Of a stretch of 7,271 nt of DNA, positions 1 through 5,471 are shown in pieces (within the stretch, counting starts at the first letter, position 1; every line of letters starts with the position of its first letter). The position numbers and the translations under genes were made by a program. The notes under the pieces were generated by a model. The model ran no database searches. It was not told the DNA's origin and saw nothing but the letters and a program-made list of their open reading frames with translations. Source of the stretch: Aquabacter sp. (GTDB lineage Bacteria; Pseudomonadota; Alphaproteobacteria; Rhizobiales; Xanthobacteraceae); assembly GCA_030147645.1 (NCBI GenBank), contig JASBUY010000415.1, positions 1-7,271 on the forward strand, written 5' to 3'.

Positions 1-959
1 CCGTCATCGCTGCCGTCATGGATGAAGCGGCGCGACGCGGAGTTCCGGTCATTGTCGATCCCAAGCGGCGCACATTCGAGGCCTATCGCGGCGCGCGGCT
101 GGTCACCCCAAACCGCCGCGAATTGGCGGAGGCCACCGGCCTCGCAGACGAGACGGATGCGCAGGCGGCAGCCGCCGCGGCGGCAGCCGGCGCGCAATTT
201 GGCGGCGACGTCTTGGTCACGCGCGCCGAAAAGGGCATGACCCTCTGGCGGCAGGACGGGACCGTGCTTCACGTAGCTGCCGAGGCGCGGGAGGTGTTCG
301 ACGTCTCCGGCGCGGGCGACACCGCGCTCGCGGCGCTCGCGACGGCGCTTTCCGGAGGGGAAGCCATGGAGGCCTGCGTCCGGATCGCCAATGCGGCGGC
401 CGCCATCGCGGTTGGAAAGCTTGGCACGGCGGTGGTGACCCGTGCGGAGATCGCGGCGGCGCTCGATCGTTCGCTCCCGCAGGAGGAGCCCGCCGGCGCC
501 CTGGTTGGGCTGGAGCGCGCGAAGGAGATCATTTCCGGCTGGCAGGCGGCGGGGGCCAAGGTGGTGTTCACCAATGGCTGCTTCGACCTCGTGCATCCCG
601 GCCATGTGACCCTGCTGGAAGCGGCGGCGGCGGAGGGCGACCGGCTGGTGGTCGCGCTCAATACCGACGCCTCGACCCGGCGCCTCAAGGGACCGACCCG
701 CCCGTTGCAGGACGAGGCGGCCCGCGCACGGGTGATCGGCGCCATGCGCTGCGTGGACCTCGTGGTTCTGTTTGACGAGGACACGCCGCTCGAAACCATC
801 CGGGCCTTGTTGCCCGACGTCCTGGTGAAGGGGGCGGACTATAAGCCGGAAGACGTGGTGGGCGCCGACGTGGTTCAGGCCCATGGCGGCCGGCTCGTTC
901 TGGCGGATCTGGTCGCGGGCCGCTCCACCTCCTCGCTTGTGGCAAAAGCGCGGCAATAG
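1..959 (+). CDS. hldE: Bifunctional heptose-7-phosphate kinase / heptose-1-phosphate adenylyltransferase, 5'-truncated by window edge
   Basis: HldE (RfaE) makes ADP-heptose for the LPS inner core in the cytoplasm. Its N-terminal ribokinase-fold domain phosphorylates D-glycero-D-manno-heptose 7-phosphate at C1, and its C-terminal nucleotidyltransferase domain adds AMP. The reading frame is already open at base 3 (VIAAV precedes the first Met at 18), so that Met is internal; about 160-170 residues are missing compared with the usual 470-490. Counting that Met as 1, the kinase part shows VDPK (13-16), YRGARLVTPN (23-32) and the PfkB signature DVSGAGDT (95-102), whose second Asp is the expected catalytic base. 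The adenylyltransferase domain starts near 180 with FTNGCFDLVHPGH; HPGH (193-196) is the HxGH nucleotide-binding motif. RRLKGPTRP, LVKGADY and GRSTSSLV follow, all typical of this domain. An Ala-rich stretch (about 48-60) is compositional. The next gene is separated by a promoter and riboswitch, so hldE is not part of the cobalamin operon. Identification is firm. Confidence 0.96.
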   Translation, partial: VIAAVMDEAARRGVPVIVDPKRRTFEAYRGARLVTPNRRELAEATGLADETDAQAAAAAAAAGAQFGGDVLVTRAEKGMTLWRQDGTVLHVAAEAREVFDVSGAGDTALAALATALSGGEAMEACVRIANAAAAIAVGKLGTAVVTRAEIAAALDRSLPQEEPAGALVGLERAKEIISGWQAAGAKVVFTNGCFDLVHPGHVTLLEAAAAEGDRLVVALNTDASTRRLKGPTRPLQDEAARARVIGAMRCVDLVVLFDEDTPLETIRALLPDVLVKGADYKPEDVVGADVVQAHGGRLVLADLVAGRSTSSLVAKARQ

Positions 960-972
960 CGGGACCGCGCCG

Positions 973-1000
973 TTGCAGCGCACGCGTCCGGCGCTATAGT
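973..1000 (+). promoter_or_regulatory. Candidate sigma-70-type promoter for the riboswitch-led cobalamin operon
   Basis: TTGCAG (973-978) and TATAGT (995-1000) are separated by 16 bases. The -10 matches the consensus at 5 of 6 positions; the -35 keeps only the TTG. The expected transcript start, about 6-8 bases after the -10, falls at about 1006-1008. That is exactly where the outer closing helix of the riboswitch aptamer begins, which is the strongest argument for this assignment. The call is inferred from motif and position; no start site is known. Confidence 0.45.
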
Positions 1001-1007
1001 CCGAAGA

Positions 1008-1184
1008 GTCGTCGGTTTTCCATCCGGAAATCCAAGGGAATGCGGTGCGGGCGCCATGCGTCCAATGCCGCAGCTGCCCCCGCAACTGTAAGCGGCGAGC
1101 GCGTGTCCAATCATGCCACTGGGGTTCGCCCCGGGAAGGCCGGGCGGGCGCGATGAGCCGTGAGCCAGGAGACCTGCCGGCGAC
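1008..1184 (+). promoter_or_regulatory. Cobalamin (B12) riboswitch aptamer
   Basis: This leader RNA binds a cobalamin, probably adenosylcobalamin, and represses the downstream genes when the vitamin is plentiful. The conserved boxes occur in the right order: AAGGGAATGCGGTG (1034-1047), GCTGCCCCCGCAACTGTAAGC (from 1073), CCACTGG with GGGAAGGC (1117-1122 and 1133-1140), and the 3' B12 box GAGCCAGGAGACCTGCC (1162-1178). The outer helix is visible: 1008-1015 pairs with 1177-1184 over 8 bp with one G-U wobble. A peripheral hairpin GGGG-TTCG-CCCC lies at 1121-1132. The spacing and the AACTGTAA/GGGAAGGC elements fit the long-armed class typical of Proteobacteria. The next gene is a HupE-type metal transporter followed by cobU, cobO and cobQ, which are classical targets. 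A frame that stays open through this region (Met at 1045) is not coding. Confidence 0.94.
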
Positions 1185-1236
1185 GAACGGCCGTTTCGGC
1201 CTCACCAGCCCTCGGAGGGAGGGCCAGGAGACGATC
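1185..1236 (+). promoter_or_regulatory. Riboswitch expression platform with two hairpins and the hupE ribosome binding site
   Basis: Downstream of the aptamer are two stems. GGCCG-TTT-CGGCC (1189-1201) has a 5-bp stem and 3-nt loop. GCCCTC-GGAGG-GAGGGC (1208-1224) has a 6-bp stem and 5-nt loop. Neither is followed by a T tract, so a translational rather than terminator-type switch is inferred. The Shine-Dalgarno AGGAG (1226-1230) lies two bases after the second stem and six bases before ATG at 1237. The G-rich loop (1214-1218) is nearly complementary to the C-run of the aptamer (1077-1081), so this hairpin is a candidate for P13/L13 making the L5-L13 kissing contact that blocks the ribosome when ligand is bound. 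The stems are seen in the sequence; the contact and mechanism are inferred. Confidence 0.6.
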
Positions 1237-1845
1237 ATGATGTCACGCCGCCTCGCGCTCGCCGCTCTCGCCACGGTCGCGCTCACGCTTCCCGCCCATG
1301 CCCATCACATGATGGACGGCCAGGTTCCGAACACGCTCGCCCAGGGCCTGCTCTCGGGCCTCGGCCATCCGGTGATCGGCCTCGATCATCTCGCCTTCAT
1401 CGTCGCGGTGGGCCTCGCCATCGGCGTCTACGGGCTGAGCGGCGTGGTGGCGCTGTCCTTCGTCGGGGCGTCCATGCTCGGCGTTCTGGCCCATGTGGCG
1501 GGCATCGGGGTTCCCGGTGCGGAGCTTCTGGTGGCTGCGTCCGTTCTTCTGGTAGGCGTGCTGCTGGCGCGCGGCGCGGCGCTGCCGGCCGGCGCATGGG
1601 CGGGCCTGTTCGCGCTCGCGGGCCTGTTTCACGGTTATGCCTATGGCGAGTCGATCTATGGCGCGGAACAGACCCCGCTGGTCGCCTATCTCGCGGGCCT
1701 GTTCGTCATCCAGAGCGTCATTGCCCTTGGCGTGGCGGCCTTGACCCGTCAGCTGGTGACCTCGCCCCTTAATGCCCGCCTGGGCGGGGCGGCGGTGGCC
1801 GGTATCGGCCTCGCCGTTCTGGCCGGCCATATCCTGCCGGGCTGA
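1237..1845 (+). CDS. hupE: HupE/UreJ-family metal transporter, predicted cobalt importer
   Basis: This is a 202-residue inner-membrane protein of the HupE/UreJ family, whose members carry nickel or cobalt. The start is ATG 1237 (or the adjacent ATG 1240), placed six bases after AGGAG; starts further upstream would lie inside the riboswitch. Residues 1-20 or 1-22 form a signal peptide (RR, hydrophobic core, then LPAHA), so the mature N terminus is His-rich (HHMMDG). The family motifs are HPVIGLDH (44-51) and FHGYAYGE (131-138), whose His/Asp/Glu residues are thought to line the metal path. About six hydrophobic segments follow, at roughly 47-66, 68-90, 95-112, 118-135, 148-170 and 183-200. The cobalamin riboswitch directly upstream and co-transcribed cob genes point to cobalt for the corrin ring rather than nickel. 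Metal choice cannot be read from the sequence; membership of the family is secure. Confidence 0.9.
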   Translation: MMSRRLALAALATVALTLPAHAHHMMDGQVPNTLAQGLLSGLGHPVIGLDHLAFIVAVGLAIGVYGLSGVVALSFVGASMLGVLAHVAGIGVPGAELLVAASVLLVGVLLARGAALPAGAWAGLFALAGLFHGYAYGESIYGAEQTPLVAYLAGLFVIQSVIALGVAALTRQLVTSPLNARLGGAAVAGIGLAVLAGHILPG

Positions 1846-1852
1846 GCGGGGC

Positions 1853-2395
1853 GTGCCGCATCCGCGCGCGGGCTGCGCGCTCATTCTCGGCGGTGCCCGG
1901 TCCGGCAAGAGCCGCTACGCGGAAACGCTGATCGAGCGGGAAAGTCCGCCGTGTCATTACGCGGCGACAGCCCAGGCCTTCGACGACGAGATGGTGGAGC
2001 GCATCGCGCTCCACCGCGCCCGGCGCGATGCGCGTTGGATCACACACGATCGTCCGCTCGATTTGGCGGCATTGATCGATGAGATTCCGGATGAAGCGCC
2101 ACTCCTCATCGATTGCCTAACCCTGTGGTTAACCAACCACTTACTGGCGGATGATGATCTTGAACGTGAGCAAGAGCGCCTTCTCTCCGCCCTCGCGCGG
2201 CGGGTCGGTCTGACGGTCCTGGTGGCCAATGAGGTCGGGCTTGGCATCGTGCCGGACAATGCGCTGGCCCGGCGTTTTCGTGACGCGGCCGGCCGGCTCA
2301 ATCAGGCCGTGGCGCGGCAGGCCGACGAAGTGGTGTTCATGGTGGCCGGGCTTCCGATGATGGTGAAGCCGGCCCCAAGGGGACGCGAGACATGA
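1853..2395 (+). CDS. cobU: Bifunctional adenosylcobinamide kinase / adenosylcobinamide-phosphate guanylyltransferase (CobU/CobP)
   Basis: CobU phosphorylates adenosylcobinamide and then transfers GMP from GTP, giving adenosylcobinamide-GDP, the activated form that receives the lower ligand. I chose GTG 1853, seven bases after the hupE stop. It gives 180 residues, the usual family length, and puts the first beta strand and P-loop at the expected place; the upstream ATG at 1772 would add 27 residues overlapping hupE. Visible motifs are P-loop GGARSGKS (13-20), HRARR (54-58; His54 should correspond to the guanylylated histidine), LLIDCLTLWLTN (84-95, Walker B region) and VANEVGLGIVP (124-134). 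The Shine-Dalgarno is weak (GCGGGG), so translational coupling to hupE is likely. Codons around 2117-2143 include CTA and two TTA, rare in this high-GC context. The gene is also named cobP in the aerobic-pathway nomenclature. Confidence 0.94.
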   Translation: MPHPRAGCALILGGARSGKSRYAETLIERESPPCHYAATAQAFDDEMVERIALHRARRDARWITHDRPLDLAALIDEIPDEAPLLIDCLTLWLTNHLLADDDLEREQERLLSALARRVGLTVLVANEVGLGIVPDNALARRFRDAAGRLNQAVARQADEVVFMVAGLPMMVKPAPRGRET

Positions 2396-3012
2396 GCGAA
2401 GACCTCAACCCGCAGGATGCCGCCCGCCACCGGGAGAAGATGGCGAAGCGCAAGGCTGTCCAGGATGCGGAAGTCGCGGGCAAGACAGTGTCCGAAAAGG
2501 GTCTGCTGATCGTCCATACCGGGCCGGGCAAGGGCAAGAGCACCGCCGCCTTCGGCCTCGCCTTGCGCATGCTGGGACGGGGCGGAACGGTCGGGGTTGT
2601 CCAATTCATCAAGGGCGCCTGGCAGACGGGAGAGCAGGACGCCTTCGCGGCATTCGGCGCGCGCGTGCGCTGGCACACGATGGGGGAGGGCTTCACCTGG
2701 GAGACCCAGGACCTCGCCCGCGACAAGGCCGCCGCCGCCCGCGCCTTTGCGAAGGCCGAGGAATTGATGGCGGATCCGGCGGTCAAGCTGCTCATCCTGG
2801 ATGAGCTGAATATCGCGCTGCGCTACGACTATCTGGACCTCGTGACGGTGGTCGAGACGCTCAAGGCGCGGCGCAGCGACCTGCATATCGTCGTGACGGG
2901 GCGCAATGCCAAGCCGGATATGATCGAGGCCGCCGACCTCGTGACGGAGATGACCCTGGTGAAGCACCATTTTGCCGGCGGCGTGAAGGCCCAGATCGGC
3001 ATCGAGTTCTGA
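2392..3012 (+). CDS. cobO: Cob(I)yrinic acid a,c-diamide adenosyltransferase (CobO/BtuR type)
   Basis: CobO transfers the 5'-deoxyadenosyl group of ATP to the Co(I) corrinoid, forming the cobalt-carbon bond, in the cytoplasm. The 206-residue product is full length and of the CobA/CobO/BtuR fold. Its motifs are an N-terminal charged extension (1-35), the inverted-type P-loop TGPGKGKST (43-51) that binds [11 protein letters not shown] (70-77), LLILDELN (133-140), TGRNA (169-173) and the family C terminus [16 protein letters not shown] (191-206). The start ATG overlaps the cobU stop as ATGA, and a good Shine-Dalgarno AAGGGG lies at 2377-2382 inside the end of cobU, so the two are translationally coupled. 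The position between cobU and cobQ and the lack of the PduO fold support a biosynthetic role. Salvage of incomplete corrinoids is also possible for this family. Confidence 0.96.
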   Translation: MSEDLNPQDAARHREKMAKRKAVQDAEVAGKTVSEKGLLIVHTGPGKGKSTAAFGLALRMLGRGGTVGVVQFIKGAWQTGEQDAFAAFGARVRWHTMGEGFTWETQDLARDKAAAARAFAKAEELMADPAVKLLILDELNIALRYDYLDLVTVVETLKARRSDLHIVVTGRNAKPDMIEAADLVTEMTLVKHHFAGGVKAQIGIEF

Positions 3013-3016
3013 TCTC

Positions 3017-4480
3017 ATGCCCGCCTTGATGTTCCAGGGGACGGGGTCGAATGTCGGCAAGTCCCTGCTGGTGGCGGGCCTGTGCCGCGCTTTTGCCAAT
3101 CGCGGGCTGAGAGTGCGCCCCTTCAAGCCGCAGAACATGTCGAACAATGCGGCTGTCACGGCGGACGGCGGCGAAATCGGCCGCGCGCAGGCCCTCCAGG
3201 CGCGCGCCGCGCGCGTTCCGCCGACGGTGCATATGAATCCGGTACTGCTGAAGCCCCAAAGCGAAGTGGGCGCGCAGATCGTGGTGCAGGGAAAGGTGAT
3301 CGGCAGCGCCAAGGCGGCCGCCTACCAATCCCTCAAGGCCGGCCTGATGCCCGCCGTGCTCGATAGCTTCCGCAAGCTGCAGTCCGAGGCCGACTTGGTG
3401 CTGGTGGAGGGTGCCGGCAGCGCCTCGGAGGTCAATCTGCGGGCCAACGACATCGCGAATATGGGGTTCGCCCGCGCCGCCCAATGCCCCGTCATCCTGA
3501 TCGGAGACATCGATCGGGGTGGGGTAATTGCCAGCGTCGTCGGCACCAAGACCGTCCTTAACGCAGAGGATGAGGCCCTTATAAAAGGCTTCGTCATCAA
3601 TAAGTTCCGGGGGGATTCTCGTTTGTTCGACGAGGGTCTCACAATCATTACCCATCACACGAACTGGCCTGCGATGGGACTTATTCCCTATTTCTCTGCG
3701 GCCGCTCTTTTGCCGGCTGAGGATGCTCTGGCGCTGGAGGCGCCTGCGCCGAAAAAGGGTGGCGCGCGGCGCAATATTGTCGTCCCGATCCTGCCCCATG
3801 TGTCCAATTTCGACGACCTCGACCCGCTGGACGCCGAGCCCGGCGTGCAGGTCATCCGCCTGCGTCCCCACGAGACCCTGCCGCGGGAAACGGACCTTGT
3901 TCTCCTGCTCGGCTCGAAAGCGACGCTCGCGGACCTTGCCGCGCTGAAAGCGGGAGGGCTCCATCACGACATCATCGCGTTCGCGCGGCGGGGCGGGCGG
4001 GTCCTGGGCCTCTGCGGCGGCTACCAGATCTTGGGTCAGCGCATCGATGATCCGCACGGCATCGAAGGACCGGCGGGCGGCGCGGAGGGCTTGGGGTTGC
4101 TGGACGTGGTGACGCGCCTCACGCCCGAAAAGCGGCTGGAGGGCGTCACGGGGCGGTCCTGCTTCGATGCGCCTTTCAGCGGCTATGAAATGCATATGGG
4201 CGAAACCCTCGGGCCCGACAGGATGCGGCCGTTTGCGCGTCTGGATCGCGGCGGGGTTCCCGAGGAGGAAGGGGCGGTGAGCGCCAGCGGGCGGATCATG
4301 GGAACCTATGTCCATGGCCTGTTTGCGGACGATGCCCAGCGCGCGGCTTGGCTCATCGCGCTGGGCGCTGGACCGTCAGAAATCGCCTATGAGCAGCGCG
4401 TGGAAGAGACGCTCGACGCGCTCGCGGCCCATCTCGCCGCCCATATGGACCTCGACCGCCTTCTTACGCTGGCGCGATGA
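3017..4480 (+). CDS. cobQ: Adenosylcobyric acid synthase, glutamine-hydrolysing (CobQ)
   Basis: CobQ amidates the b, d, e and g carboxylates of adenosylcobyrinic a,c-diamide, using glutamine and ATP, to give adenosylcobyric acid. The 487 residues match the usual length and two-domain layout. The N-terminal synthetase domain has the P-loop GTGSNVGKS (8-16), [11 protein letters not shown] (34-44), [12 protein letters not shown] (130-141) and GDIDRGG (163-169). The C-terminal class I glutamine amidotransferase domain, from about 252, has [10 protein letters not shown] with nucleophile Cys333, SGYEMHMG (388-395) and YVHGLF with His433. ATG 3017 gives the family-typical N terminus ([10 protein letters not shown]) four bases after the cobO stop; the Shine-Dalgarno is weak, so coupling is likely. 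Bases 3541-3720 (residues about 175-235) drop to 53% GC by hand count, with codons such as ATA. The last 17 bases overlap the convergent cobD gene. Confidence 0.98.
   Translation: MPALMFQGTGSNVGKSLLVAGLCRAFANRGLRVRPFKPQNMSNNAAVTADGGEIGRAQALQARAARVPPTVHMNPVLLKPQSEVGAQIVVQGKVIGSAKAAAYQSLKAGLMPAVLDSFRKLQSEADLVLVEGAGSASEVNLRANDIANMGFARAAQCPVILIGDIDRGGVIASVVGTKTVLNAEDEALIKGFVINKFRGDSRLFDEGLTIITHHTNWPAMGLIPYFSAAALLPAEDALALEAPAPKKGGARRNIVVPILPHVSNFDDLDPLDAEPGVQVIRLRPHETLPRETDLVLLLGSKATLADLAALKAGGLHHDIIAFARRGGRVLGLCGGYQILGQRIDDPHGIEGPAGGAEGLGLLDVVTRLTPEKRLEGVTGRSCFDAPFSGYEMHMGETLGPDRMRPFARLDRGGVPEEEGAVSASGRIMGTYVHGLFADDAQRAAWLIALGAGPSEIAYEQRVEETLDALAAHLAAHMDLDRLLTLAR
4464..4480. other. Convergent coding overlap of cobQ and cobD
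   Basis: The last 17 bases of cobQ, including its TGA at 4478-4480, are also the end of cobD on the other strand (TAA, complement of 4464-4466). The two genes therefore share sequence in an end-to-end arrangement. I see no GC-rich hairpin with a T tract on either strand nearby, so transcripts from both operons probably run into each other. Confidence 0.9.
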
Positions 4481-5447
4481 AGGCGGTGAGCGACAGCAGA
4501 AGCACGAGCGCGATGCCAAGGGCGTCCGCCCAGCGATAAAGCCGCAAAGCGGCGCGGATATCGCGGGCATCGATCTCCCGGCGGCCATCTCCCATATAGG
4601 CGGCCGGGGCCTCGACCCCGCCATAGCTGCGCGGTCCCGCGATGGAAATGCCGAGCGCGCCCGCCATGGCCGCCTCGGGCCAGCCGGCATTGGGAGAGCG
4701 ATGGTGCGGGGCGTCGCGCCACATGCTGATCCAGGCGGCGCGCGGCGAGCAGCCGGGCAGGAGGGCCGCCGCGCACACGATCAGCAGCCCGGACAAGCGC
4801 GAGGCCGGCAAATTGACCAGATCGTCCAGCCGCGCTGCCGCCCAGCCAAAGGCGCCGTGGCGGGCCGTGCGATGCCCGATCATGCTGTCGGCAGTGTTCA
4901 GCGCCTTATAGGCGGCGGCACCGGGAAGGCCGCCCACCGCCATCCAGAAGGCCGGGGCGATCACACCGTCCGAGAAGTTCTCCGCAAGGCTTTCGATGGC
5001 GGCGCGCGCCACCCCGGCTTCGTCCAGCCGCTCGGGATCGCGGCCGACGATACGAGAGACCATGCGGCGGCCTGCGGCGAGCCCCTCTTGCTCCAGGGCC
5101 AGGGCGACATCCGCCACATGCTCATGCAGGGAGCGTTGCGCCAGAAGGCTTGTGGCGAGAAGCGCGCACAGAGCGATGCCCACGGGGAGGGGCAGCAGCG
5201 CCAGCAGGCCGGCCTGGAGGGCGGCGCACGGAAGGATGGCAGCGGCGAGCAGAACCATCACCGCCAGGACACCCCCAGCCCTGCGGCGCGCAAACCTGTC
5301 GCTCTCTCGGTTGAGGCGCGCATCCAGGAACGAAATGAGCCGGCCCGCCCAGATGACCGGGTGCCCGATCCACCCGATCAGCCGCTGGGGATAGCCAAAT
5401 CCCGCTTCCAGCAGCAAGGCCAGCGCCGTCAAAGGAAGGTTGGGCAC
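4464..5447 (-). CDS. cobD: Adenosylcobinamide-phosphate synthase, membrane protein (CobD/CbiB)
   Basis: CobD (CbiB in the anaerobic nomenclature; not the Salmonella CobD decarboxylase) condenses adenosylcobyric acid with aminopropanol or its O-phosphate in the inner membrane. It has 327 residues, with hydrophobic segments near 5-15, 59-83, 86-104, 160-180, 217-230 and 308-325. Family motifs are [12 protein letters not shown] (27-38), [16 protein letters not shown] (153-168), [13 protein letters not shown] (181-193) and [21 protein letters not shown] (245-265). The start is GTG at 5447-5445, with GGAG (complement of 5453-5456) five bases upstream. No longer start is possible, because the cysNC stop lies 24 bases upstream in the same frame. 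The stop TAA (4466-4464) lies inside the end of cobQ. The gene sits behind cysNC rather than in the riboswitch operon, so its expression probably follows sulfur assimilation or is constitutive. Identification is firm. Confidence 0.95.
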   Translation of the reverse strand: MPNLPLTALALLLEAGFGYPQRLIGWIGHPVIWAGRLISFLDARLNRESDRFARRRAGGVLAVMVLLAAAILPCAALQAGLLALLPLPVGIALCALLATSLLAQRSLHEHVADVALALEQEGLAAGRRMVSRIVGRDPERLDEAGVARAAIESLAENFSDGVIAPAFWMAVGGLPGAAAYKALNTADSMIGHRTARHGAFGWAAARLDDLVNLPASRLSGLLIVCAAALLPGCSPRAAWISMWRDAPHHRSPNAGWPEAAMAGALGISIAGPRSYGGVEAPAAYMGDGRREIDARDIRAALRLYRWADALGIALVLLLSLTAFIAPA

Positions 5448-5452
5448 GTCGA

Positions 5453-5456
5453 CTCC
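5453..5456 (-). promoter_or_regulatory. Ribosome binding site deciding the cobD GTG start
   Basis: On the minus strand GGAG is followed by TCGAC and then GTG at 5447. This is a good Shine-Dalgarno at 5-base spacing, and it supports GTG over later Met codons. It lies in the 24-base gap after the cysNC stop, which suggests that cobD is translated independently on a shared transcript. Confidence 0.65.
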
Positions 5457-5471
5457 AGTGCCAGACCGGCG

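Noticed and set aside
1189..1201. Intrinsic terminator at the GGCCG-TTT-CGGCC hairpin
   Set aside because: The stem is only 5 bp and is followed by CTCACCAG rather than a T tract, so it is better read as part of the riboswitch leader.
1045..1236. N-terminal extension of hupE from ATG 1045
   Set aside because: It lies inside the riboswitch aptamer, has no hydrophobic signal character, and would destroy the typical HupE start. ATG 1237 has AGGAG at the correct distance.
1772..1852. Longer cobU start at ATG 1772
   Set aside because: It would add 27 unrelated residues overlapping hupE. GTG 1853 gives the family length and P-loop position.
3558..3585. Promoter-like TTAACG-16 nt-TATAAA inside cobQ
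   Set aside because: It falls in the AT-richer patch, where such matches arise by chance, and no gene or RNA starts downstream within cobQ. Only transcript-start mapping could revive it.
2861..4315. A 484-codon open frame on the - strand opposite cobQ, and a 336-codon one at 2302-3312
   Set aside because: Both are shadows of cobO and cobQ, with low-complexity composition, no motif, and no plausible ribosome site or operon context.
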